Shown: positions 35,432-44,903 of the stretch, one piece after another
Numbering within the stretch: the stretch's first letter is position 1
Layout: each line of letters begins with the position of its first letter
NCBI GenBank assembly: GCA_020850225.1
Contig: JADZFD010000029.1
Coordinates: 1-48,691 of the forward strand
Direction: 5' to 3'
DNA from: Saprospiraceae bacterium
GTDB lineage: Bacteria > Bacteroidota > Bacteroidia > Chitinophagales > Saprospiraceae
DNA: 48,691 bases
Notes under the pieces: generated by a model
The model's database searches: none
Told to the model about the DNA's origin: nothing
Seen by the model: only the letters and a program-made list of their open reading frames with translations
Translations under genes and position numbers: made by a program

Positions 35432-37960
35432 TTAAAATTCCTCATCAAATACTTCTCTTCTCGCTTTTTGTTTGGAAGTAACATTCATTTCGGCTGATTT
35501 CCTTTCAGAATTATACAAGCCACAATCTATAAGTTCTTTGTATCCCACGGGTGGATCAGGGAATTTTTCATTATAGTTAAAGCCGGATTTCAAATCGTTT
35601 TCAAGTTGCTGGATAAATAGGGTGGTAATGGGTTTTGCCATTGCCGATCCCTGTCCGTCCAGAAGGTTTCTGAAACGAATCCATTTATCATCACCACCTA
35701 CCCAGATACCTACGACTAAAGATGGCGTGACACCCATAAACCAACCATCTGCAAAATCATTGGTAGTTCCGGTCTTGCCGCCGATAGGCGTCTTAACTCT
35801 CATGCCTGAACCACCTCCAACATTGTTGGTCAGCATGGAAAGCATGACCGAATTGTACAATGGATTTATAGCTGATTTTCGTGTGGGAATAGCCTGATAA
35901 ATGACCTTCCCATTTTTGTCTTCGATTTTTGAGATATATACCGGTTGTGTATAGGAACCATTGTTTGCAAATGCTGTATAGGCACCTGTCATCTCGAGCG
36001 GAGTTAGGTCTACGGCACCCAGACAGATCGAAGGTACTTTAGGAACAGCCAGCTGTCCGTTTAATAGTCTCATATTTTTATCAATACCCAGATTGTTAAG
36101 GAGGTTTCGGATAGGTTCCACTGTGCCCAGTTCCTTGATTAATCTGACTGTAATTGAGTTTTTGGAGTAGTATAATCCTTTGAACAAATTAAATTTTTGT
36201 CCGCTGAACTTTTCCTCAGCATTAGCTGGAGACCATTCTTCATCAAGTCCAAAACCTGAATCAGAAGGCGATATAGTGTACTGGATATCATCAAACTCCT
36301 GACATGGAGATATATTGGCTACAGCCATCGCCTGGGTATATACAAATGGTTTGATAGTAGAACCTACAGAACGACGCATCGTTACATGGTCGTATTTGAA
36401 GTACTTATGATTGATGCCACCTACCCATGCTTTTACATATCCTGAATTAGGCTCCACAACGAGCATAGCTGACTGCAAAAACATTTTATGATACCTGACA
36501 GAATCCAAGGGCGACATAATGGTGTCCTTTTCTCCCTTGTTATAATCATAGACCAACATTTTGACAGGTCTGTTGAATTCTTTCTTAAAGGAATCCTGAA
36601 GTGAATTATATTGACTGACAAGATTCTGCCACAAAGGATTGTTGATAAGGCGGTGATAATCGCCCTGCCTGGTTACGTCTATTCTGGATGCCTGAGTTGC
36701 CTGATTCCAGGTTTTTTTATTCAATTGAATGGAATCCAGTACTTTGATGATGTTATCAGAAAGTGGTAAACCCTGATAGGTATCATCAACAGATTTTAAT
36801 ATTTTGCCAAGCATTTTGTTGCGCAGCATGAGATACCGATCAGAGCTCTTGCACTGGCTTTCCAGAATGGAAGCTCTTAGTTTTTTCTGATAATCATCTG
36901 TATCGTAGGTCCATGGATCCATGTTTTTCCAGACTCTATTGAACTTGATTTGATTTTTTATCATATGTTCATGCACCGCCTTTTCGGCATATTCCTGATA
37001 CTGTAAGTCTATCGTAGTATATATTTTTAATCCGTCGGTATATATGTTGTAATCCGTTCCGTCTGCTTTTTTGATATCCTTTGAAGAGAATAGTTGCCTT
37101 AAAAACTTGGTAAGTTCTGCCCTGAAGTAGGGTGCAGGTCCATCACTTTGTGATTTTCGAACAAATGAAGACATGTCCAAAGGTAATTTTTCAAAATCCT
37201 GCAGTTGGTTTTTATTAATAAATCCTCCATCTTTCATCAGGTTTAAAACAATATTCCTTCTTGATTCACATCTGTCAGGGAAGCGTCTGGGATTGTACAT
37301 ACTAGGATTTTTGAGCATCCCGATGAGCATAGCTGCTTCCGGTATAGATAGTTCTTTCTGCGATTTATTGAAGTATATATTAGCTGCTGACTCAATGCCA
37401 TGTGCACCATTGATAAATTCAAATTTATTCAGGTACATAGCCAGTATTTCCTCCTTTGTGTATGACTTTTCCAGCTTGATAGCTATGACCCACTCCTTAA
37501 ACTTGGATTGTAGTAGCAGGATAGCCTTTTTGGGAAAGGACATACCAGCTGTTTTTGGACGTTCGTATAGGAGTTTTGCTAATTGTTGTGTTATCGTACT
37601 GCCGCCTCCTGAATTTTTTTGATTGAAAATCATCGTTTTAAATCCGACACGAACCAATGCCCGTAAGTCAATTCCGCTGTGTTTGTAAAATCTCTGATCT
37701 TCTGTTGCAATTAATGCGTTGACTACATATGGAGATAATTGATCGTAAGTCAATGCAACGCGTTCTTCAATATAATACCTGCCAAATGCTTCGCCTCTTG
37801 CGTCATAAATAACGGACGCAAGATCGTATTTGGGATTTTCAAGTTCCTCTAATCCCGGAATTTCGCCATATGTAAAAAAAATCAATGCTACAGCAAAAAT
37901 GCCTGCTAACGACAGTGCTAACCAGGTAATGATTCTGTTGAAACGTTGATATTTTTGCAT
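35432..37960 (-). CDS. Class A penicillin-binding protein (PBP1A-type)
   Basis: A bifunctional peptidoglycan synthase of 842 residues. A short cytoplasmic stretch and one membrane anchor (about 9-31) come first. The glycosyltransferase GT51 domain has its catalytic Glu in 'ATEDQRFYKH' (E87), then 'GGGSTITQQLAK' and 'KEEILAMYLN'. The transpeptidase domain has S534-x-x-K ('GSTIKPF'), S-x-N in 'YSKNSI' and K-T-G in 'GGKTGTTNDFADGWFMG'. A long insertion of ~140 residues lies between the domains. The gene starts 34 bp after trhO and is probably co-transcribed with it. Confidence 0.94.
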   Translation of the reverse strand: MQKYQRFNRIITWLALSLAGIFAVALIFFTYGEIPGLEELENPKYDLASVIYDARGEAFGRYYIEERVALTYDQLSPYVVNALIATEDQRFYKHSGIDLRALVRVGFKTMIFNQKNSGGGSTITQQLAKLLYERPKTAGMSFPKKAILLLQSKFKEWVIAIKLEKSYTKEEILAMYLNKFEFINGAHGIESAANIYFNKSQKELSIPEAAMLIGMLKNPSMYNPRRFPDRCESRRNIVLNLMKDGGFINKNQLQDFEKLPLDMSSFVRKSQSDGPAPYFRAELTKFLRQLFSSKDIKKADGTDYNIYTDGLKIYTTIDLQYQEYAEKAVHEHMIKNQIKFNRVWKNMDPWTYDTDDYQKKLRASILESQCKSSDRYLMLRNKMLGKILKSVDDTYQGLPLSDNIIKVLDSIQLNKKTWNQATQASRIDVTRQGDYHRLINNPLWQNLVSQYNSLQDSFKKEFNRPVKMLVYDYNKGEKDTIMSPLDSVRYHKMFLQSAMLVVEPNSGYVKAWVGGINHKYFKYDHVTMRRSVGSTIKPFVYTQAMAVANISPCQEFDDIQYTISPSDSGFGLDEEWSPANAEEKFSGQKFNLFKGLYYSKNSITVRLIKELGTVEPIRNLLNNLGIDKNMRLLNGQLAVPKVPSICLGAVDLTPLEMTGAYTAFANNGSYTQPVYISKIEDKNGKVIYQAIPTRKSAINPLYNSVMLSMLTNNVGGGSGMRVKTPIGGKTGTTNDFADGWFMGVTPSLVVGIWVGGDDKWIRFRNLLDGQGSAMAKPITTLFIQQLENDLKSGFNYNEKFPDPPVGYKELIDCGLYNSERKSAEMNVTSKQKARREVFDEEF

Positions 37961-37994
37961 CTGTGTTGAAGTGAATTAATATCTTATAAAGTTG

Positions 37995-39032
37995 TTATTC
38001 TATATTGTTTTGGATAAGTGGGTTGAATCTACCCTTACTGAATTTACTTCCATTGAAGGTCAGAGTTAGTTTTTGTACTTTCTTTTCTTCAGGAGACAGT
38101 TTGTTGAAATCGTGACATTTTATGGAACAAGTGTGTTCGTATTTTGAAGCACATTCAGGACACTGTATGAATAAGATGTGACAGGCATCATTGGCACAAT
38201 TGACGTGTGTATCACATGATTTTCCACATTGATGGCACTTACTGATTACATCTTCAGATATAGTTTCACCCAATCTTTCATCAAATACAAAGTTTTTTCC
38301 GATATATTTGTTTTCGATACCGAGTTCCTTCGCCCTGCGGGTGTATTCTATGATGCCTCCTTCTACCTGATAGACATTTTTAAAACCTTTATGTTTGTAG
38401 TAAGCGGATGCTTTTTCACAACGTATACCACCAGTACAATACATTATAATATTCTTTTCCTTTTTATCCTTCAGCATTTCTTCAACTATAGGCAGTGCGT
38501 CTCTGAATGTGGAAACATCGGGCAAAATAGCATTTTTGAAATGACCTACTTCACTTTCATAGTGATTACGCATATCGACGATAATCGTTTCAGGGTCGTC
38601 AGTGAGTCTGTTGAAGTCTTCTGCCTTGAGGTGAATTCCTTTATTGGTAACATCAAAAGTGTCGTCGTTGAGCCCGTCAGCTACGATTTTATGCCTGTTT
38701 TTAATTGCAAGTTTAAAAAAGGATTTCCCATCGTCTTCGATAGCCTTGTTAAGTCTGACATTATCAAGGAATGTGATGGTGTTCAAAGCTTGTTTAAAGT
38801 TGTCCATATTATCGTCCGGAACGGATATCTGTGCATTTATACCTTCGGAGGATACATAGATCCTTCCCATAACATCCAAATTGTCTAACATCTGGTACAG
38901 ATGGTCTCTGAAAATGTTGACATTTTTCAGATGATAATACTGATAGAATGAAATAGTAGTTCTGGGTGTCGTATCTGTTAATATTCTTTCTTTGAGGATA
39001 CGCCCATCGATTTTATTATGTAATGTTTTCAT
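37995..39032 (-). CDS. trhO: tRNA uridine(34) hydroxylase TrhO (rhodanese-like)
   Basis: Hydroxylates uridine-34 of certain tRNAs, the first step to 5-(carboxy)methoxyuridine. It has 345 residues: an N-terminal acylphosphatase-like domain ('[14 protein letters not shown]'), a rhodanese domain with the catalytic cysteine in '[12 protein letters not shown]' (C199), and a C-terminal cysteine-rich tail ('[14 protein letters not shown]', then more CxxC pairs) typical of the YceA family and probably metal-binding. Upstream there is a -7 motif at 39155-39162. Confidence 0.93.
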   Translation of the reverse strand: MKTLHNKIDGRILKERILTDTTPRTTISFYQYYHLKNVNIFRDHLYQMLDNLDVMGRIYVSSEGINAQISVPDDNMDNFKQALNTITFLDNVRLNKAIEDDGKSFFKLAIKNRHKIVADGLNDDTFDVTNKGIHLKAEDFNRLTDDPETIIVDMRNHYESEVGHFKNAILPDVSTFRDALPIVEEMLKDKKEKNIIMYCTGGIRCEKASAYYKHKGFKNVYQVEGGIIEYTRRAKELGIENKYIGKNFVFDERLGETISEDVISKCHQCGKSCDTHVNCANDACHILFIQCPECASKYEHTCSIKCHDFNKLSPEEKKVQKLTLTFNGSKFSKGRFNPLIQNNIE

Positions 39033-39351
39033 GTTGAATGATTAAAACGCTTTTGCAGGAAACGGACCTTCAATGATGAAAAAAAGTATTATAGAAACAA
39101 TTAATTAATTGATAATCAAATCATTTAATTAAATAAATGTTGTTTAAACATATGCAAAGATAAGAGAAAATGTTTTAAAAGTACACTGTAATATAATTTG
39201 TTTTACATTTTTGATAATATCCCGTTTGAAAAATGACAATATAATAAAAGATGTACTAAATAAAAGTGCTACATTAAATAAAACGATATAACATATTGAT
39301 TAGCATCTTTTTATTATTTAATGGATAAAGTGCTTTTCTACACTAAATCCA
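39033..39351. other. Intergenic region between valS and trhO (319 bp)
   Basis: Very AT-rich. I see a -7 motif for trhO at 39155-39162 and an 8-bp hairpin (39319-39354) overlapping the valS stop codon. That hairpin is not followed by a T run on either strand, so I do not call it a terminator. No gene is seen. Confidence 0.6.
39155..39162 (-). promoter_or_regulatory. Candidate -7 element for trhO-PBP1A
   Basis: The minus strand reads TATCTTTG (TAnnTTTG). The leader to the trhO start at 39032 would be about 115 nt. Confidence 0.35.
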
Positions 39352-41982
39352 TTATCCCTGTTGTTTAATTCGCTCGATTTCTGCTTCGAGAATTCTCACG
39401 CGTTCCTGACCGTCAGCTAATTTGGATTTCTCCCTGTCAACTACGGCAGCAGGCGCACCACTTACGAATCTTTCATTGCTAAGTTTAGCTTGAACAGAAG
39501 CGACAAATCCCAACTGGTATTCAAGTTCTCTGGTCTTTTCTTCAAGGGCTGTGGCTGCATCCACTTCCTGCTCCAATATTACGATACATTTTTCAGTTCC
39601 TGAAATGAATCCTACTCCTGATATAGTTTCGTCCTCAGTTATTACAATATCGCTCAGATTGGCAAGTTTGATACAAATATCCGTCCATCCTTCCAGCGCT
39701 GTTAACGCTGCCACCCGTTTGGATTTAACAATTGCGATTTCGAGTTGATCTTTAGGTTTGACACCATTTTTATTTCTGATGTCACGTATATTAGTGATAA
39801 TATCCTTAGCTTGTTCTACCTGATCTATCAGTTTTGCATCGAATTCCTGCGGTTGCGGGTACTGGCTTAGCATACAATCTTCACCATCCTTACGTATTTT
39901 AAGCGCATGCCATATCTCTTCCGTAATAAACGGCATAAATGGATGCATCAGCGAACATATATTACTGAATATTTCGATTGTATTGTCCTTGGTTGTACTA
40001 TCTATGTTTTCACCATAATTTGGCTTAACCATTTCAAGATACCACGAACAAAAGTCATTCCATACAAAACTGTAAATCGTCATGACAGCTTCAGAAATCC
40101 TGTAATTGCCAAAATCCTTCTGTATGTCACCCGCTACTTCCTTTAATTTTTCAGACAACCATTTATAAGCTAACTGGTTAGACGAACTTGTTGGGAGATT
40201 TGTATCAACGGTCCATCCATCAACCAATCTAAGTGCATTCCATATTTTATTGGAGAAATTACGACCTTGTTCAACGAGTTTTTCATCAAATAAAAGATCT
40301 CCACCGGCAGGAGAGAAGGACATGAGTCCAAATCGTACACCATCGGCACCATATTCTTCTATTAATTTCAGTGCATCCGGGCTGTTACCCAGTGATTTGG
40401 ACATTTTACGACGTAATTTATCTCTTACCATACCCGTAAAATATACGTGTTCAAATGGTCGTTGCTTCTCCCATTCATAACCGGCCATGACCATCCTGGC
40501 CACCCATAGGAAGATGATGTCCCATCCGGTCACGAGTACGGATGTCGGATAATAGTAGTCCAGTTCTTCCCGGGATTTAAAGCCGTCAAATACAGATATT
40601 GGCCATAACCAGGAAGAAAACCAGGTATCCAGTACGTCTTCGTCCTGTATCAGATCAGATTTTTGTATATCCGGAAACTTACTTTTTGCTTGTTCATATG
40701 CAGATTCAAATGTTTCAGCAACGAAGATCTCATCATTATAGTAATATGCCGGAATGCGATGGCCCCACCACAATTGCCTGGAAATACACCAATCCTTGAT
40801 GTTTTCCATCCAGTGCTTGTATGTGTTTTTCTGATTTTTCGGAAAAAACTCAATCACATCTTCCATTACAGATTCTAATGCAGGAGCTGCGAGAGACTTC
40901 ATATCGACGTACCACTGTAGTGATAATCTGGGTTCTATAACACAATTAGTCCGTTCAGACCGACCTACATTGTTTTGATAGTCTTCAGTTTTTAAGATAT
41001 GTCCTGCTGCATCAAGGTCTTTGGCAAATTTCTTGCGAACTACGAACCTGTCTTCACCCGGATAAATTGTAGCATGAGGACTCATCGTACCGTCTTCATT
41101 GAAAATATCGATTGTCTCCAGATTGTGCCGTCTACCCAATTCATAATCATTTACATCATGTGCAGGTGTAACTTTGAGCGCTCCTGTGCCAAATTCCATG
41201 TCTACGTATGTATCCATAATGACTGGAATTTCTCTCCCGATGATAGGAACTATAACCTTTTTGCTGGCGAGATGAGCATATCTCGGATCATCCGGATGTA
41301 CGGCTACTGCAGTATCGCCGGGTATGGTTTCCGGTCGGGTAGTGGCTATAGTCAGATACTCATCTGTACCGGATATACGATACTGAACGTGATACAATCT
41401 GGAATTTTCCATTGAGTAGAGAACTTCTTCATTGGAGAGTACGGTTTTAGCTTCAGGATCCCAGTTGATCATGCGTTTGCCACGGTAAAGCTTGTTTTTA
41501 TTGTACAGGTCTACAAACACTTTTATGACTGATTCGGATCTGACTTCATCCAGTGTAAATGCTGTCCTTTCCCAATCACAGGATGCACCTAACTTTTTTA
41601 GTTGTTCCAATATTATGCCTCCATATTTTTCTTTCCATTCCCAGGCATAATCCAAGAACTGTTCCCGGGTAAGATCACCTTTTTTTATACCTTTTTCACG
41701 CAGCATATTGACAACTTTAGCTTCAGTAGCAATGGAAGCGTGATCCGTTCCAGGAACCCAACAGGCATTTTTTCCTTCCATACGCGCCTTCCGTATCAGG
41801 ATGTCCTGAATTGTATTGTTCAGCATATGTCCCATATGTAATACTCCCGTGACATTTGGAGGTGGAATTACGATGCTGAAGGCTTCCCTGTCATCAGGTT
41901 CTGAATGAAAATAGTTCTTTTTCATCCAGTGATTATACCATTTACTTTCTACTTCTTCCGGATTGAATCTTGATGAAATCAT
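39352..41982 (-). CDS. valS: Valine-tRNA ligase
   Basis: A class I aminoacyl-tRNA synthetase that charges tRNA-Val and edits misactivated threonine. It has 876 residues, the usual length. The HIGH signature reads 'HMGH' (49-52) in 'PPNVTGVLHMGHML', the editing domain spans about 190-330 ('TTRPETIPGDTAVAVHP'), and the KMSKS loop is in 'RRKMSKSLGNSPD'. An anticodon-binding helical domain follows, and the C-terminal ~70 residues form the coiled-coil arm ('ALEEKTRELEYQLG'). It is a single gene. Confidence 0.97.
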   Translation of the reverse strand: MISSRFNPEEVESKWYNHWMKKNYFHSEPDDREAFSIVIPPPNVTGVLHMGHMLNNTIQDILIRKARMEGKNACWVPGTDHASIATEAKVVNMLREKGIKKGDLTREQFLDYAWEWKEKYGGIILEQLKKLGASCDWERTAFTLDEVRSESVIKVFVDLYNKNKLYRGKRMINWDPEAKTVLSNEEVLYSMENSRLYHVQYRISGTDEYLTIATTRPETIPGDTAVAVHPDDPRYAHLASKKVIVPIIGREIPVIMDTYVDMEFGTGALKVTPAHDVNDYELGRRHNLETIDIFNEDGTMSPHATIYPGEDRFVVRKKFAKDLDAAGHILKTEDYQNNVGRSERTNCVIEPRLSLQWYVDMKSLAAPALESVMEDVIEFFPKNQKNTYKHWMENIKDWCISRQLWWGHRIPAYYYNDEIFVAETFESAYEQAKSKFPDIQKSDLIQDEDVLDTWFSSWLWPISVFDGFKSREELDYYYPTSVLVTGWDIIFLWVARMVMAGYEWEKQRPFEHVYFTGMVRDKLRRKMSKSLGNSPDALKLIEEYGADGVRFGLMSFSPAGGDLLFDEKLVEQGRNFSNKIWNALRLVDGWTVDTNLPTSSSNQLAYKWLSEKLKEVAGDIQKDFGNYRISEAVMTIYSFVWNDFCSWYLEMVKPNYGENIDSTTKDNTIEIFSNICSLMHPFMPFITEEIWHALKIRKDGEDCMLSQYPQPQEFDAKLIDQVEQAKDIITNIRDIRNKNGVKPKDQLEIAIVKSKRVAALTALEGWTDICIKLANLSDIVITEDETISGVGFISGTEKCIVILEQEVDAATALEEKTRELEYQLGFVASVQAKLSNERFVSGAPAAVVDREKSKLADGQERVRILEAEIERIKQQG

Positions 41983-42048
41983 ATAATATTTTAAATTATT
42001 CTTCTAATTATTGTCAAACTAAATATACGCTGTATGTCCTGTATATTA

Positions 42049-42660
42049 TTAATATCTCAATTTATAAACGTCTGAATTTCCTGAATTATACTGTACTACA
42101 ATTATAAGATTGCCATAATCGCTATCGTCAAATATATTTGTAAAAATCTCTTTTCCTGCCAGTGTGTTGACTATGGCTGGAACAGTATTTTGATGCCCTA
42201 CCCAAAAAATCCTGTTGGTCGTATTGTCTTTCGCAATTTTTGCCAAAACATCTTTCAATGATTTATTGTCATAAGGTAGTATTTTCATGGCCTTGTTGTT
42301 GGAAAGTGCCTCTGCTGTATACATCGCTCTTAGTGTCAATGTAGTATAAATAGCGTCTATACGTGTACTCTTAAATATTTCTGCAATTTTTTCAGCACGC
42401 ATCTTACCTGCTGCTGTAAGCGGTGGATTATCCTGAATTGAAGTATCTTTTTCGGCATGTCTTGTCAGATAAAACACCTTGGATACACTGTCTTCAGGGA
42501 TAACAAATGATGAGCCATCTTTCAACAGAACTGAATCTGAATGTATAGCCACAATTTCTTTACCGGAATAATCAGTAGTCACAGGGATTTCTTTTTTACA
42601 TGAACTCATACTAAATATGATTGTAATTATAAGTAAAAGTATGTATTTCAATGTTGTCAT
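42049..42660 (-). CDS. Histidine-phosphatase-family lipoprotein
   Basis: A 203-residue lipoprotein with a signal peptide ending in 'FSMSSC' (C21). The histidine-phosphatase (phosphoglycerate mutase-like) core has the R-H-x motif in 'YLTRHAEK' (nucleophile H68), an intermediate 'LTAAGKMRAEKIAEIF', 'IYTTLTLRAMYTAEAL', and the second histidine in 'WVGHQNTVPAIVN'. It is presumably a periplasmic or surface phosphatase of unknown substrate. It is a single gene with a candidate -7 element about 115 bp upstream. Confidence 0.88.
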   Translation of the reverse strand: MTTLKYILLLIITIIFSMSSCKKEIPVTTDYSGKEIVAIHSDSVLLKDGSSFVIPEDSVSKVFYLTRHAEKDTSIQDNPPLTAAGKMRAEKIAEIFKSTRIDAIYTTLTLRAMYTAEALSNNKAMKILPYDNKSLKDVLAKIAKDNTTNRIFWVGHQNTVPAIVNTLAGKEIFTNIFDDSDYGNLIIVVQYNSGNSDVYKLRY

Positions 42661-43113
42661 AATTTATTAATTGTATGATATTCATGTTTTTATGATTTAA
42701 GGATATATACCATTCGGTTTATACAACCTCGTTATGACATGAAATGAATTTTAAATTTTTTCATTTTGAAATGCAAAGATAATCAAAATGGAATATCTGT
42801 CAGGCATAATTATCCTGTAGCTTTATCCGAAATAATGCCTATTGAGAATTGGTTTATGAAAATAATACGAAAAGTATTAGATCGTATTTGGGGTATTCAT
42901 CAGATTTTCAGAACAAATATTATAATTTTATAGCGTGTGCATAATCCTTTAAGCATCCAGGCATGACGTATTAAAAAATGCAATTCATACAACTTATAGT
43001 ATTTCAATATGATACATATATGAATCGGCGAATAAATTATATTTATAAAACAATAAATATGTTTTTTAAAAAAAATAATAACATATTATGAATATTTATA
43101 ATATGAAAAACAC
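42661..43113. other. Long AT-rich non-coding stretch (part of an 840-bp gap)
   Basis: No credible gene. It holds the -7 element for the phosphatase gene (42774-42781, minus) and otherwise only AT-rich sequence leading to a strong TATATTTG element at 43114. The rest of the gap is the structured RNA (43127-43316) and then about 190 bp (43317-43503) in which I see nothing. Confidence 0.6.
42774..42781 (-). promoter_or_regulatory. Candidate -7 element for the phosphatase lipoprotein
   Basis: The minus strand reads TATCTTTG (TAnnTTTG). The implied leader is about 105 nt. No clear -33 TTG. Confidence 0.3.
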
Positions 43114-43121
43114 TATATTTG
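43114..43121 (+). promoter_or_regulatory. -7 element of the 6S-like RNA
   Basis: TATATTTG is an exact match to the preferred Bacteroidota -7 sequence. It faces a 190-bp stretch without coding potential that ends in a stem and T run. No coding sequence on this strand lies downstream in the window, so it most likely serves an RNA gene. Confidence 0.5.
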
Positions 43122-43126
43122 CAGCG

Positions 43127-43316
43127 TCTTATGACACCCGCATTAGAAATTTTTTATTTTGAGATCCTGATACGGAGTGCTGTGTAATCACAACTGAATT
43201 AAGATTTATCCCCAATGAGGTCGTCCCAATAACCGAAAAATGGAACAACTCAGGATACGCTTAAAATCATAATGTGTTAATAGCCACATGTTGAAAAATA
43301 CAGTACTCCGTTTTTT
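43127..43316 (+). ncRNA. Candidate 6S-like regulatory RNA
   Basis: No open frame fits here, but the sequence folds by eye into a long rod. A 12-bp closing stem joins ACGGAGTGCTGT (43172-43183) with ACAGTACTCCGT (43300-43311), one G-U pair, and runs into six T (43311-43316). Inside is a large bubble whose 3' strand carries a small hairpin (ATGTG/CACAT, near 43272-43289). Then come inner helices TTAAG/CTTAA and ATCC/GGAT, TGAG/CTCA, and an apical loop. A rod with a central bubble and a small hairpin on its 3' side is the architecture of 6S RNA, which binds the housekeeping RNA polymerase. The 5' end is inferred from the -7 element. The identity as 6S (for example the 6S-Flavo family) is inference; a different structured sRNA is possible. 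Confidence 0.5.
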
Positions 43317-43503
43317 CTCAATTTCCAGTAAATTCTGCAAAAGATATCTATTATATTGAAATCTTTTTCAATAACTTAGAAAGTTCATATTGTAAATAAT
43401 GTTCTTATGAACCAGCCTTTGCTAATAATATCACATATACACTATAAGAAAAGCAATAAGCTATTTGTTGATCCGCTGGAAAAAGTTTACCAAATTTACG
43501 AAC

Positions 43504-44832
43504 CTAAAAATCCAATGCCATCTTACTGAAATTGCCGGATGTCATCAGCAGGAGGTGGCTGTCCTTTTGAGAAGCGATAAAATCATGCAATTTGCTATTA
43601 TCCGTAAATACCTGTAATCGAGGATGATTGAAACATTGTCGGATATATTCATGGGATATAGCCGGCATATGCTTCATCCGAAGCGTGTGTTCGTCAACAT
43701 AAACGGCAACGGCATCTGCATTGTTGAGCGTGTCTCTGTACTGGTTCAAAAATGCTTCATTGAGACTCGAAAAGGTGTGTAGCTCCAGTACTGCCAGCAA
43801 GGGTTTGTCCGGGAACCACGTACTGAAGGATTGGGTTGTAGCTGCTACCTTACTGGGAGCGTGTGCAAAATCAAGATAGACCTGCCGATTATCGGCATCC
43901 GATATCTTCTGCAGGCGTTTACTCGCACCTTTAAAATCTTTGATAGCTTCAAAAAATACATCATCTTCAATAGCTAATGTATTGCAAACGAGTTTGGCAG
44001 CGTACATATTCTGAAGATTATGATTGCCAATGATTTGTACAGAGTAGGTATTGCCATTCCAATGAATATTGTGATGCATATCAGTCGGGAGCATATCGTA
44101 TGGTGTACATTTTCCTTTAAAATTTGATTCCATAACTATATCTTTAAGATGTTTATCTTCCTGATAGTATATAAGTGTTCCGTCCGGTTGTATGGTGTCA
44201 CAGAAGAGTCTGAACTGATCTTTATATACCTCGAAGGTCGGAAACACATTGATATGATCCCATGCTATCCCGGTGATGACTGCAATATGGGGATGATAAT
44301 GCAGTATCTTAGGAATTCTGTCCAGTGGACTGCTCAGATATTCGTCGCCTTCTATGATGATAAGCGGCGCATTACTCAGGCGTACCATTCGCTCAAATCC
44401 ATCCAGTTGAGCACCGACTAGATAGTCAAAATCAACTCCGGATTTGCGCAACACGTGCATAATCATGGCTGTCGTTGTGGTTTTGCCATGACTTCCGGCG
44501 ATCACGACTCTTTGCTTGTCTTGGGAATGCAGGTATATAAATTCCGGATAGGAATATATCTGAATTCCTGCTTCCTGTGCTCGGATAAGTTCAGGATTAT
44601 CGATTTTTGCATGCATACCCAGGATGATAAAATCCAGATCACCAGTGATTTTATCAGCAAACCATCCCATCTGTTCAGGTGCGATACCGGCATCCTGCAG
44701 CCTACCCAGGGATGGATGGTATATCTCATCGTCTGATCCGCTTACGATGTGTCCCTGAGCATGCAGGTCAAGAGCGATATTATGCATGGCTGCACCGCCT
44801 ATAGCGATGATATGAATTCTTTTTTTGTCCAT
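43504..44832 (-). CDS. mpl: Mpl-like Mur ligase (UDP-MurNAc:tripeptide ligase)
   Basis: A Mur ligase of 442 residues. The N-terminal Rossmann domain ('IHIIAIGGAAMHNIALDLHAQGH') is of the MurC/Mpl type. The ATP-binding loop is 'IAGSHGKTTTTAM' (near 113), followed by the central-domain Glu/His region 'IIIEGDEYLSSPLDR' and 'GIAWDHINVFPTFE', and a C-terminal domain with 'YLDFAHAPSKVAATT'. The 'DEYLSSPLDRIPK' segment, rather than the MurC 'EADESD' type, favours Mpl, which reattaches recycled murein tripeptide to UDP-MurNAc. It is a single gene with a -7 element just upstream. Confidence 0.85.
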   Translation of the reverse strand: MDKKRIHIIAIGGAAMHNIALDLHAQGHIVSGSDDEIYHPSLGRLQDAGIAPEQMGWFADKITGDLDFIILGMHAKIDNPELIRAQEAGIQIYSYPEFIYLHSQDKQRVVIAGSHGKTTTTAMIMHVLRKSGVDFDYLVGAQLDGFERMVRLSNAPLIIIEGDEYLSSPLDRIPKILHYHPHIAVITGIAWDHINVFPTFEVYKDQFRLFCDTIQPDGTLIYYQEDKHLKDIVMESNFKGKCTPYDMLPTDMHHNIHWNGNTYSVQIIGNHNLQNMYAAKLVCNTLAIEDDVFFEAIKDFKGASKRLQKISDADNRQVYLDFAHAPSKVAATTQSFSTWFPDKPLLAVLELHTFSSLNEAFLNQYRDTLNNADAVAVYVDEHTLRMKHMPAISHEYIRQCFNHPRLQVFTDNSKLHDFIASQKDSHLLLMTSGNFSKMALDF

Positions 44833-44852
44833 TTAAGATACGTTTATACCAG

Positions 44853-44860
44853 CAAAGATA
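44853..44860 (-). promoter_or_regulatory. Candidate -7 element for the Mpl-like gene
   Basis: The minus strand reads TATCTTTG (TAnnTTTG) 20 bp ahead of the ATG at 44832. It also lies just beyond the 3' end of hsdM, marking the border of the accessory locus. Confidence 0.35.
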
Positions 44861-44903
44861 TAACAAATTATTATAATATGTAATATGATAGATCATGACA
44901 TTG

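Noticed and set aside
38229-38888. A 219-codon open frame on the plus strand
   Set aside because: It is the reverse complement of the rhodanese part of trhO; the opposite frame has the catalytic CTGGIRC motif, and this one has none.
39319-39354. Terminator after valS
   Set aside because: A perfect 8-bp stem overlaps the stop codon, but no T run follows on the minus strand or the plus strand.
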